A stretch of 64,000 bases of DNA from Ornithodoros turicata (Eukaryota > Arthropoda > Arachnida > Ixodida > Argasidae), in the NCBI RefSeq assembly GCF_037126465.1, contig NC_088202.1:80642160-80706159 (forward strand), read 5' to 3'. Below are positions 54,805-64,000 of the stretch, piece by piece. The notes beneath the pieces are model-generated. The model did not search any database and was not told the origin of the DNA. It saw nothing but the letters and a program-made list of their open reading frames with translations. Numbering within the stretch: position 1 is the first letter of the stretch; every line of letters begins with the position of its first letter. The translations under genes were made by a program, and so were the position numbers.

Positions 54805-56817
54805 GCGATAACCAATGTTGGCCTGTCTACACGCCAGCTGGATCTACGTCCTGTTCTGCAATTTTGTGACACTGAAGGGCAAAGGCTTGTACTTGCCGAC
54901 AAGGAGGGAGGTTTTGTGGTGGTGCCTACAAAGACGTATAAGGAGAAATGTGCAGAAGCTATCACGAAGAATTTTCGGAAAGCCTCATCTGGGGAACAAA
55001 GAAAGGCGTATACAAGTGTGCTTCATGTTTGTGAAACTGAAAACCTTCAAAACCTTACAACCAGGATCAAAAAGAGTGCGAAGAAACACCTCGAAGCCTT
55101 TTTTACTGCGAAAACCCACAAAGAAAGTATTCCTCTTAGGGTCATCATAACGGAAAGAGGGACCTGGCAGGTGTGCTTGTCAAGATATCTGCAACGCCAC
55201 TGGGCTAAGTTGGCTATTGATGACCATTTCAAGGTGCAGAACTCATCCCCTATCATCGAGTATCTAAAAGAATTGACGCATACTAACCTCAAAATGTTTT
55301 CTGTGGACGTGGAAGACCTCTTCTATTCTGTGCCTCAAAAACCCTATGCTTCAAGCAGTACAAGACTTGATTAAGAGTTCGGGGACGGTGGCTTTTCAGA
55401 ATAGTACAGGAATCAGTCTGTCTACCTTTTTGGAGTTGTTAAGAGGGTCCCTCACTGCAACTGTGGTGGAAGTGGAAGGTGAATTGTTTCTACAGAAGAG
55501 TGGTACCCCCATAGGTTCTTGTTTGTCTCCTTTACTAGTTGACATATACTTAGGTCAATGTGACGTCTTCATACAGAACATGATGAATGCCAAACAGCGA
55601 GTGAAAGTGTTTCGCTACGTTGATGATTTCCTCATTTTTCTTGATTCAAGTTTAGGGTCACCTGTTTTGGGTAATCATGTTCAGGCCTGCTTAGATGTGT
55701 TTAGCTCCTGTGCTCCAGGCCTGAGGTTCACATTTGAGTTACCCGTGGAGGGTACCCTCCAGTTTTTGGATTTGAAGCTAAGTGTGGGACACGACCACAT
55801 TTGTTGGGCTTTCCACCCTAGATAAAGAAAGATGGTACTACCGTACGATTCGGCGCATTCCAAGATTGTTAAGAGGGCTATTGCCACTTCAGGCCTGGGG
55901 GCTGCCTTGGAAAAGTCCTGTCAACATACAAATCAGGGGAGTTTTGAGTCTCTGCTAGAAAAAATGCGGGTTGGGGGTTATCCCGAGGATCTACTCATCT
56001 CTGTGGCAGAGTGCCGTGTTCGCAAGTGTAAGGGCTTACCGAAGCTGGGTGGGATCCGGGTGGAAGGTAGACTGGTGTCAATTCCCTATTTTCACGGAAC
56101 TTGCACATAACATAAAGAAAGTAGGTGTCAGACATAATGTTCCTGTTGTGATCTCAGCTCCTTCTTCCAAGTTGTATAGTCTTTGCCCTAAGATGAACAA
56201 GCGACAAAAAAGACAGGTGTGTAACACCAAACACAAAAACAGGTGGGTTGATTGCCGCAAGTGTGTGGTTTATAGTATTGCGTTATCCTGTGGAAAAATG
56301 TACATCGGCAAGACGGGCAGGTGTATCAATACTAGGTTACGTGAGCACGCGACGTTGTTGAAAGGGATGCCACCGTCGGGTCACTTGGCATTCCATTGTG
56401 ATAGATGTGGATGCTCGCCTGCCTTTGATAAAACTTCAATAGAAATTAATCTCCGATCACAGCAGGATCAAGAGATATATGAAGCATTTTTGATAGAGGA
56501 AAAAGGGGAAAAATGTGTCAGCGCTCCCTCTATCGCCCTCATACAGGAGGAATTGTGCTATCTCAGAAAATAGGTCGGATACATAGGGGAACGTGTCTAC
56601 TCTGGTATTTAAGAGTGTATGTGTATTCAATAGTAAAGTAGTCGTGAGTTGCAGTTCGTCCTCTTTTGTGTGTGCCTTTTGTCTGTGTTTGTGGCTGCGG
56701 CGGTAGGTATATGACGTTGTTAATATTATTTGTCAACGATATTTCGTGGCTTAGACCAAAGAAAAAAAAACAACTCAATACTCGGTATTTTCGCTGGTGC
56801 TTTGATGCTTCGTACAA
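54805..56817 (+). pseudogene. Penelope-like element, forward copy (RT plus GIY-YIG)
   Basis: RT N-terminal part: GLSTRQLDLRPVLQFCDTEG, VLADKEGGFVVVPTKTY, FFTAKTHKESIPLRVI and FSVDVEDLFYSVP. After a frameshift near 55345: LFLQKSGTPIGSCLSPLLVD and FRYVDDFLIF with YVDD at 55616-55627, then LQFLDLKLSVG. After a further break near 55826: DSAHSKIVKRAIATSG and the thumb. A shift near 56100 leads to NKRQKRQVCNTKHKNRWVD, the GIY-YIG block KMYIGKTGRCINTRLREH, and a stop at 56571. The 3' UTR carries GTATTTAAG (56607). Order RT then GIY-YIG is the Penelope hallmark. Only a few frame lesions and no 5' leader, so it is a fairly young truncated copy. Confidence 0.88.
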
Positions 56818-57059
56818 GGCTATGCACTTAGGAATGCGATTCCAGGTATAGTTGAACGGTAAACAGTGTGCTCTCGTAGTAACCTTAGCTCCTATAAGTG
56901 TGTGACCAGCGCCATGCTCTACTATGTTCATAAGTTTTGCGTGGTAATTATTGTCTTGGATAGACTTGCTTATCAGCAACGTCACCTAATATGTGTCGTA
57001 CACGTGCACATTTCATACTGCTGGTCTGCTCTTTTGTATTTTGTCTGCTTAACTTTCTG

Positions 57060-58358
57060 TATTCGTCCATGATATTCATCAAGCTCTTGACAATCGCGTT
57101 CAACTCGACGCCATCTTTCTCGACTTTTCTAAAGCTTTTGACAGAGTTCCACACAAGCCCCTTTTATTAAAACTATCCCATCTAAACATTGACCCTACTA
57201 TTCTCTCACTGATATCCGCGTTTCTCACATCCCGTTCACAGCGTGTCACTGTTAGCCAGTTCTCTACCGACTTCGGCCCTGTCACTTCCGGAATTCCCCA
57301 GGGTTCCGTCCTCGGCCCCCTTCTGTTCCTCATATACATAAATGATTTACCTGCTTCTATTTCTAGTTCTATTCGCTTGTTCGCTGATGATTGCGTCTTA
57401 TACCGTGTAATATCCTCTGATGCTGACCAAATCGCCGTACAAAAAGACCTAACCTTAGTCCATAACTGGTGTGAAAAATGGCTAATGTCATTAAATATTG
57501 ATACATGTGCTCATGTCTGTTTTCGCCGAATTACATCACCGTTATTGCGCACACATTCCATCAACGGGCGCCCTATTCCATGTTCCTCTTCATATAAATA
57601 CCTTGGTGTTCACCTTCAATCGAATCTTTCGTGGGTAGAGCATATCCAGGCAGTGTCTCGAAAAGCCAATCGAACACTAGGTTACTGGCGTAGGAACCTA
57701 AAGTCATCCCCATCTAATGTAAAACTCCTCGCCTACATTAGTGCGACCTCAGCTGCAGTACGCGTCCGCAATCTGGGATCCGCATAATAAATGTTTAATC
57801 ACTGAAATCGTAAAAATTCAAAACCGGGCTGCCCGATTCATTACATCTGATTATTCTCCTTTCTCTAGTGTATCCCAGATAAAGCAACGTCTTCAGCTAG
57901 CTGACCTCTCTCATCGTCGACGGATTTCTCGTTTCTGTCTCTTCAACCACATTTATCGCTCGAACTCGTTACGCTCCCATTAGATATTACCTCCTACTCG
58001 CATTTCACCTCGACTCGATCATTCTTACAAGGTTTCCCGTATTCGGTCTCGCACCACTTGTTTCAGTAAGTCATGCTTTCCTAACACTATCATCGACTGG
58101 AACAACTTACCTCAGGACACTGTCAATGTCATCGACCCCCATCAGTTCCGCATTGCATTGCAGCGTCACTTCGCTGAGTCATAAACATTTTTGTATTGTG
58201 TACAGAATTTTTTCGTGTTATTTCCCTCCAGTTCCTTTTTTTTTTTCTTTTTGTTGTTGTACACTTGTTGTTGAGTATGTACATGTTGCCTGGCCCACCC
58301 CCCTCATGTAATGCCCTCTGGGCCCTTGAGGTGTATGGAAATAAATAAATAAATAAAT
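57060..58358 (+). pseudogene. CR1/L2-like LINE, RT palm to 3' end
   Basis: Reads VHDIHQALDNRVQLDAIFLD FSKAFDRVPHKPL (split for length), SGIPQGSVLGPLLFLIYIND, then SIRLFADDCVLYRV with FADD near 57380, YKYLGVHLQSNLSW, KANRTLGYWRRNLKSSPSNV. A frameshift near 57745 leads to QLQYASAIWDPHNK, IQNRAARFITSDYSPFSS and, in another frame, IIDWNNLPQDTVN before a stop at 58182. The 3' end is CATGTAATGCCCTCTGGGCC then AATAAATAAATAAAT. It is 5'-truncated. It is the close sister of the copy at 14335-15482/18752-18789 and proves where that copy's 3' end belongs. Confidence 0.86.
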
Positions 58359-59139
58359 GCTCTGGCAGGGGTCACAATTTAAACGACCTAGCTCTTAACA
58401 TTTCTATGCACGCTTCCACCATGTTTCGAAAGACGACGTAGCTTTCAGACTTGAGCACCGGCAAAAATATTGCCCAGCCGGTGCCATACTAACGGCACTC
58501 ATTACTGGCTGAAGGAAACCGCTTAATTACAAGTTTGCATTCGATTGATTATATTTCCGGGCGTTCGTTTCAGTGCATCTGCTGTCTCAATTAAAGTGCA
58601 CTTGGCCGGAAAGGAGTCGGCAGCAGCGTCACGGTGAAACATTCCGAACATTTTACTCTCGTCCGAAGGGAATGAGTGTAAACATGGTATGCACGCTCGT
58701 GTGAGAATCGAATTACTTTGTCTGAAGGCACGTCTCTATATTCCGTGCAATGTTATGTTTGCCGTATACGGTGGAACGAGTTCTAGTGACAGCCAAACCG
58801 CAATATTTTACCACAGGTAAGAAGGACCCTCGTGTTTACGTAACGTAATGAGGATCTCTCCCTGTTCCTCCCCTTTCACCTTCGTTTCGGCAACCACGAA
58901 GCCCTCCCCACCTTCTACTCTGTTGTGAGTTCTTCTAGCGTGTGCTGCGGAGGTCGAGGGGGAGGAAATTGTTATTAAATTGCCTTGCTTCCAGTGCTAA
59001 ACTAGTTTATACTGTTATTCTTTCATCCTGCAAAAGTTTCTGGATAGCGCAATACTCTAAAGTTATGGCTAGTTTTGGTAAACAGCATCGCCTGTTGACG
59101 GTGGTGGTGGCAGTGGTAGGGATGGAACTGCTTGCTGTA
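58359..59139. other. no recognisable gene
   Basis: Nothing assignable. A plus-strand frame opening at 58942 runs into the SINE region and is probably spurious. Confidence 0.4.
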
Positions 59140-59345
59140 GTCGGTCACACTCAGGCAGCCAACGTCACGACTATCGCGGGGAGAGAGGGGTGTCGTGCTC
59201 CCTGGGTCGACTTCACGGGAGAGACCCAGAAAAAAAGACACCCAGACAGCGCCCGGATTCGAACCCGGGTCACCTCCCAGTCTCGGCGTGGAATGCCATC
59301 GTCGCCTGTGGACGAAAATTACGCCATCGAAGGTGGACTCCAGTA
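59140..59345 (-). repeat. tRNA-derived SINE, minus strand
   Basis: On the minus strand: GGAGGTGACCCGGGTTCGAA followed by TCCGGGCGC is a pol III B-box region of class II tRNA type, preceded by an A-box-like ATGGCGTAATTTTCG. The body contains TTTTTTTCTGGGTCTCTCCC and GTCGACCCAGGGAGC. Its head shares GAGACTGGGAGGTG...GGGTTCGAATCCGG with the SINE at 32921. The 3' end is unclear. It is not a tRNA gene, because the stems do not close. Confidence 0.6.
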
Positions 59346-59454
59346 CGGTAAGCGTGTAAGGCAGAGCGTTTTCGCTCCCGCTGTTCCTCTCGAAAGCGGC
59401 TCCTGGAAAGCTTCGTTTTATGTCACGTCATGAGCTGCACCTATTCCTGCGAGG

Positions 59455-59861
59455 TACGTGCATGTGCAGCGTACCCAACGAGCAATGGAAATAGAGAAAG
59501 GCTCAAAGGATCCAGGTGCTCCAAGTATGCCGACAGTCGCAGGACACTAGAAGCAAGCAGGCGCGGATCTAGGGAGGGGGGGGGGGTTCCAGTGATCCGG
59601 ACCCCCCTCAATTCCAGACTTAAACATAGTGTTCAATGGACCAATCCCAGCATGCACCTGGCACTTGTCCATAGCGGACCCCCCCCCCCGGCCCTCGGAA
59701 AAACCCTAGCTCCGCCCCTGGAAGCAAGTCTGGCTCGCCTGGACGCCCGGCCATTTGACCTTATAAGGCTCCTGGGTCCTCACCCATTAAATTATCAAGC
59801 GGCTGCATTGAAAGCGCTCCTACGTTTCCTTGAAGAAACGCATCTGATTGACATTTTGTGA
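59455..59861 (+). pseudogene. I-like LINE C-terminus, interrupted by a MITE
   Basis: CSKYADSRRTLEAS before the MITE and LARLDARPFDLIRLLGPHPL, AAALKALLRFLEETHLIDIL after it make one continuous LINE C-terminal tail, with the frame preserved across the insertion. Upstream, CMCSVPNE fits the start of the usual Cys knuckle. After the stop (59859) the tail has T runs and ends in CACATCACATCACG near 60045-60058, a simple repeat tail. RT and RNase H are missing. Confidence 0.68.
59558..59720. mobile_element. 163 bp hAT-type MITE with perfect 8 bp duplication
   Basis: The left end is CAGGCGCGGATCTAGGGA and the reverse complement of the right end CAGGGGCGGAGCTAGGGT. GAAGCAAG flanks it on both sides (59550-59557 and 59721-59728). 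Inner G and C runs are complementary, so the RNA would fold back. The CAGGGGCGGA start and 8 bp duplication are hAT characteristics. It lies within a LINE C-terminal coding tail. Confidence 0.9.
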
Positions 59862-61197
59862 CACTTTCTGGTCCTTCGTTTGTGACAAGTGTTCCCACTG
59901 GTTCGGAATGTTTGTCTCCCGCCCCCAACTACTGTCTCTTCTCACTCTTTTTTTTTTTCCAACTAACTGCGGCTAAGTGGTCTGGGGTAGCCTGTCTGAC
60001 TTTGTCGTGACTCAAAACCTCCCCCTTTTTTTTTCTTCTATCACATCACATCACGTTTGAACAAACAGAGCCCAACAATCAGAGCTTTGTGACCTTTGTA
60101 TAAACATTTAAGGATCTCCATATAAAAAATATTTTAAAAACTGAGGCATTACTTGTTACCACTTTCATGTACATGGAGTTTGTTTATGCCATAGTTATTC
60201 CCGCCGCAAGATTATATTTTATTTGTGTTTAAAATGACGCCCGTTGTTGCCTTTATGCTACTTAACACTCATATTGTACTGTGTTAGGTAACCTGGGGGT
60301 TCCGTGATGACGCTCTGTTTTCAAAGTGTTGCGACCAACCTCTTTCCCTGCGTATTCCTCTCCACGTATCCTCTCCCTCACCTCCTCTCCCTGTCTAAAT
60401 GACCGAGCTTCCGCCCAAATCAACGCTTGGTTGACGCCTGCTCCTAGTATAGGCCACACTCCCTTGTAATGCACACTGTGAAACAGTTAAAGAATGGCAG
60501 TTAATGAAATACACTGAAACGCCCTATTCATTTATGTGATAGCCATCGGGGATATCTTGACTCTATGCTGCGGGGAAATTCTAAGACGACATAGACAGCC
60601 ATACTTTCCCTACGTTTTCACATACTTTCCCTAATAGCCCTTCATTCTCGGGTTGCATTACCACGCATGTCACATGTACGCCACAGATGGGGTTTAAGGT
60701 AGCTGTGTGAAATTGTTTCAAGTAACGACCGCAAGTGAGCTTTCGACGTTGCACACCAAATTACTGAGGCACAATTGTTCTAAGCGGTACGCAATCACTG
60801 CACACATCAACGGTATAGCCCTTGCGGGGCGCAAGGAATTCCGTCAGGGAAAGATACGCCGTTCTTTTTCGCAATTGCAGCTATTTCCCAGCTACATCAT
60901 TGCACAATGCCCTGGAGCTTCTTGCTCTTTATTTTGTTCTGCTGCTTCATGAGAAGTCGCTTTTCTTTTTTACGGCCTAATTCGCTAATTAGGGGCTAGC
61001 AATACAAGTGAAGGGAACCGATAAGAGTTCTCTTTTGTAGAATAAAAGCTACCGTTGGTCAAAATGGAGGAAGAAAGAAAGCCATTCTGGAGGAAGAGAG
61101 ATGCTGAGATTGCACGAAAATTACTCGTTACTGAAGCAGTATGGTTGATGTCCTGTAATTATGTGCCTGCTGCTCAGATAAAAATAATGTGTATATA
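59862..61197. other. no recognisable gene
   Basis: Beyond the LINE's 3' tail nothing was assigned. Short frames at 60262-60474 (-) and 60707-60952 (+) carry no known motif. Confidence 0.45.
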
Positions 61198-61813
61198 TAC
61201 ACCTAACGTGTCATAAAATTATATTTTAAAAATCTACTTGTCGGGACATTATGTTATCCACGCTATATTTATCTCGAGGAAGATTTCGCCATTAGTTCTG
61301 AGTACTTTTATCAAATTTAATTCGCGAGAAATTGAATTTTCCCAATCGGACTCCGAAATTTGTCAAGTCAACCTCACGTCTTTTTTTTTTTCGTCTGTTT
61401 TGTTACAGAAAGAGAAAGGGAGAAATTCTAGTGCAAAATACGTTCGCTACTACAATGGGGAAAACAAAAAAGCCGAAAAAAGAAAAGCGAAAACCGTCCT
61501 TTCGAAGAGCGCAAATTGGCAGCATTATCTTTGTAGTAGTGAATGTATTTTGTATTTTGAAGTGTATGTATGTAATGTAGAATGGGGTAAATTCTCCATG
61601 CGCTCTCTGTTTCTTCCAAAAGGACGTGAGGTTGACATAGCGAATTTCGGCGTTCAATTGGGAAAGTTCAATTTCTTGCGAATTAAATTCGATAAAAGTG
61701 CTCAGACGTAATGGCAAAATCTCCCCTAAGATGAATAGCATTGACCCCATAATGTTCAGACAAGTAGATTTTTAAATATAATTTTATGACACGTCATGTG
61801 CAACACCCTGTAT
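61198..61813. mobile_element. foldback element, ~610 bp palindrome
   Basis: The left arm from ACGTGTCATAAAATTATATT to GTCAACCTCACGTC (61206-61382) pairs with 61625-61793 at roughly 80-85% by eye. A second paired zone (TGCAAAATACGTTCGCTACT with TAGTAGTGAATGTATTTTGT) continues inward, and the centre is TTCGAA at 61501-61506. The right edge has ACACCCTGTA. The left edge lacks about 8 of those bases. TA lies outside both ends. The two strands can each be read as similar short frames, an artefact of the palindrome. Confidence 0.72.
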
Positions 61814-62998
61814 GTGGAATACTGTGGCTGTTCAGAAGGGTGGGTGCTATCCGCTTCACAATGCATATATTTTAAGAGAGTAATATTTTCACATTATTTA
61901 AAAATATCATTGTATTTAATATTGTAACTACTTCGGGTACGTGTACTTTACCACGTTTAGTGCTCCGCCGCAAAACGATGCATGAATTAAAGTAGCACAG
62001 AAGTCATTTTTAACACCCAGTTTTCTTCCTATAAAACTGTTAAGTTTGCCAGTAAGATGCACCATGCGAAGTAATTTACACCACAGAGTCATAATTGTCG
62101 CAGAAATTGAATTTCAAATACACCGCAAAAAGCGACCGTGCGCAACGGTGGTGAAGAGCAGTACCAGCCTGTGATCTGTCTGGAACCTCGCGCTGACGCT
62201 ATAAGGAGAACGCTCGCTGATTGGCCTAGAGAAATGTTGTCTGCTACTCCGCTGTCGTCTGCTACTCGGCTGTTCGGGGTTCTGATAAAGCCTTTCTCCT
62301 TGCTCGTTAATGCTTCGGCCACTCCTTCTATCCCCAATTCTCCGGGAAAACTGGCAAAACAGGTTTACGGCGGCAAAGGGACAACGCGCTCACCCCCACT
62401 GACCAGCAAACCAGAACGAGTCTCCTTATGCCGTCATCGGTGACGTGCCATCATACCTCCTCATCCTCCTTATAGCTGGAGTGGCGAGTTAAGGGTGAAG
62501 GCGCGGAGCTATGTTTATGTGAGTTTTCTTCTAAAATGAAGCGAAACATTTCTTTGGAACATCTACGAGGAACATCTTTGGAACATCTCGTATTATTGTA
62601 TCGTTTCCGTAGTGTTTTTCTGATGTCTACCAAAAGTCGCTTTTGTCTCCGTGCCTCTCGGTTGTCATCATGTTTCTGTTCTTGTCCTGGTTATTTGTTT
62701 TTTCTTCCGAACGTTCGCTTACACAGCTTATTGTCAAAATGCAGGCAACTTACCTGACTGAAGTGAAAACTTTTGCAAGTGTCTCTCTCCTCGCTGTGTA
62801 TATTGCGCTTTGAGAATGCCACGGCGTTACTACGAGGATACCTGTCCGATACAAGCTCGACTCCCTTGTGTACTCGTATTCGTTCTCGTACTTGTACGCG
62901 TTGACCAAACGGAACCAAGACGATAAAATGCACACGTGCCGCTTCTCTTAACATTATAGACCCTGCTTTCCTAAACGGAGAAATAATCTCTACTCCAA
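61814..62998. other. no recognisable gene
   Basis: No family motif. A small duplication of TTTGGAACATCT occurs at 62552 and 62576. The frame at 62138-62443 is unrecognised. Confidence 0.4.
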
Positions 62999-63059
62999 AC
63001 ATCAAAGAGTGATATTAAACGGAAGGAACAACTTATTTATTTACACATGGTAACAAGAC

Positions 63060-63087
63060 TTTCGTGCACGAGACTGCACTTCTTCAG
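63060..63087 (-). ncRNA. hammerhead-ribozyme-like core, left arm
   Basis: The minus strand reads CTGAAGA, A, GTGCA, GTCTCG, TGCAC, GAAA. This gives the CUGANGA and GAAA boxes of a hammerhead with a 5 bp stem II (GTGCA/TGCAC) and one unpaired A. Penelope-like elements are known to carry hammerheads in their terminal repeats. Stems I and III and the cleavage site were not confirmed, so this is a candidate only. Confidence 0.4.
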
Positions 63088-63308
63088 GTTACAAAAATAT
63101 GAACATGGTACAGGAACATATATACAGTTGACGAAGGAGTTTTCGTATGAGAGGGTAACAAGGTGATGGAAAGGATGTAAATACAGGTAAAAATGAAAAG
63201 AACACAAATACAAACGAAGGGGTATTCCATCACCTTGTTACCCTCTCACACGAAAACTCCTCCGTCAACTGTATATATGTTCCTGTACCATGTTCATATT
63301 TTTGTAAT

Positions 63309-63336
63309 CTGAAGAACTGCAGACTCGTGCACGAAA
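63309..63336 (+). ncRNA. hammerhead-ribozyme-like core, right arm
   Basis: The plus strand reads CTGAAGA, A, CTGCA, GACTCG, TGCAC, GAAA. It is the mirror of the left-arm core, but one of the 8 arm differences weakens stem II to 4 bp. This copy is less likely to be active. Confidence 0.35.
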
Positions 63337-63397
63337 GTCTTGTTACCATGTGTAAATAAATAAGTTGCTCCTACCGTTTAATGTCACTCTTTGATGT

Positions 63398-64000
63398 ACT
63401 CATCACCGGCAACTTGACATCGCCTATTTTTCTGTCATTGTACCAAACATCAAACTATAACGCAATAAGACAAGAAAAAAAAAAGGGGGGGGAAAAGAAA
63501 CGCTTCGTGCCAGTTGAAGATGCCCAGGTGCACTTGAAATGTTATAGATTTACTTCTAATTCCAGAATTCAGGATTTGTTTTTCTTTCTTCAGTTCCTTC
63601 TACTTTGCGTACGGTTCGCCCTTGAAAGTTCGGGCTGGTTTGAGTCTGCTCTTCGCCCTGTAAAAAGGACGATGAAAGAGCGGGGCCTAATATTAAAACG
63701 TCATTATAAAGAAGGAACGTTCGTGTAGCGCGAAATTAAGTTCGGGATTAGAGGACGTCATAATAATTACTTTTCCTTCGTAAATTGAAAAGTGGGTTTA
63801 GCTTTATGTGCGGCGGTGCGGCTGCGTCGCATTTTTGCTTAGTTCTCGTAATGAGGTGACTGCAGGGTCGTAAGTTAATAACCTGTCAGCGTGAGGTTAA
63901 AAAGTATTCTCTTAATATTCATCTTGGCCGTCACGAGTAACAGATCCCTCAAGACTTCATCTTGGAGAGTAGCTTTCTTTCACATTTCGATGTTTTGAAT
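63398..64000. other. no recognisable gene
   Basis: A 115-codon plus frame opens at 63381, just inside the repeat's right arm, but has no known motif and crosses an A/G run (63474-63496). Nothing else was seen. Confidence 0.4.

Larger units (their letters stand above)
62999..63397. mobile_element. inverted-repeat element, two 172 bp arms
   Basis: Left arm 62999-63170 and right arm 63226-63397 are exactly equal in length and differ at 8 positions by eye (about 95% identity), around a 55 bp spacer. Each arm contains TTATTTATTTACACATGGTA, ATGAACATGGTACAGGAACA and CATATATACAGTTGACG. The arms look like opposed copies of one terminal unit, perhaps the pseudo-LTR of a Penelope-like element. No protein-coding sequence is present. 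Confidence 0.85.

Noticed and set aside
54700..55374. A single 224-codon protein starting at 54700
   Set aside because: Its first ~35 codons are antisense to the inverted Penelope copy. The frame crosses the head-to-head junction and is chimeric.
59256..59345. Possible class II tRNA gene on the minus strand
   Set aside because: The head shares sequence with a dispersed SINE at 33 kb and the 5' half does not fold. SINE is the better call.
61238..61750. Two similar proteins encoded on opposite strands
   Set aside because: The similarity comes from the palindromic DNA itself. Neither frame has a known domain.
1..64000. LTR retrotransposon or endogenous retrovirus
   Set aside because: No gag, protease or integrase motif, no primer-binding site and no long direct terminal repeats were seen. 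RT motifs present are of LINE or Penelope type.
1..64000. CRISPR array or bacterial operon features
   Set aside because: Tandem repeats present lack spacer structure, and the coding content, introns and SINEs are eukaryotic.

Overview
This 64 kb window looks like intergenic or heterochromatin-like animal DNA built almost entirely from transposable elements and their debris. I found no convincing single-copy host gene, rRNA or functional tRNA, and no bacterial or organellar feature. The mix is RNase H-bearing I-like LINEs, CR1/L2-like and L1/Tx1-like LINEs, Penelope-like elements (PLEs) with GIY-YIG domains, tRNA-derived SINEs, mariner, PIF/Harbinger and hAT-type DNA elements. It suggests an arthropod, most likely a chelicerate such as a tick. 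That assignment is inference from the repeat repertoire.

Layout. 0-9 kb: mostly unrecognised DNA, an L1/Tx1-like LINE end (4.1-5.5 kb, minus) and a 236 bp MITE (8.5 kb). 9-13.2 kb: a PLE end, a SINE-like unit and two I-like LINE C-termini, all on the minus strand except the SINE. 13.2-21.3 kb: a four-layer nest. An AT-rich MITE holds a hAT-like TIR pair, which holds a CR1/L2-like LINE, whose 3' UTR was split by a 3.26 kb I-like LINE with an 11 bp target duplication. 23.4-26.4 kb: a pair of diverged inverted repeats around a PLE fragment. 26.5-27.5 kb: a SINE and GAGGTGAGG minisatellites. 28-31 kb: a PIF/Harbinger two-gene module, with an intron-containing transposase (+) convergent with a Myb/SANT-like accessory gene (-). 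33-37.2 kb: a SINE, a LINE tail, two MITEs and a 60 bp tandem duplication. 38-43.3 kb: a mariner split by a 4.0 kb insertion that itself holds a TTA-flanked TIR element and an I-like LINE. 46.5-48.4 kb: a hAT derivative with a decayed BED finger. 50-54 kb: an inverted pair of dispersed repeats, one interrupted by a hAT-type MITE; a ~150 bp tandem repeat; and a disrupted LINE. 54-56.8 kb: a PLE with a head-to-head inverted partial copy. 57-58.4 kb: a second CR1/L2-like LINE. 59-59.9 kb: a SINE and a LINE C-terminus interrupted by a 163 bp hAT MITE. 61-63.4 kb: two long foldback elements, one with hammerhead-ribozyme-like cores.

Nearly every reading frame here is broken by stops or frameshifts, so the coding parts are best read as pseudogenes. 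The best preserved are the Harbinger transposase (DDE triad intact, one clear 1 bp insertion), the 3.26 kb I-like LINE and the PLE. Boundaries given with target-site duplications were read directly from the sequence. Boundaries of LINE fragments are approximate.
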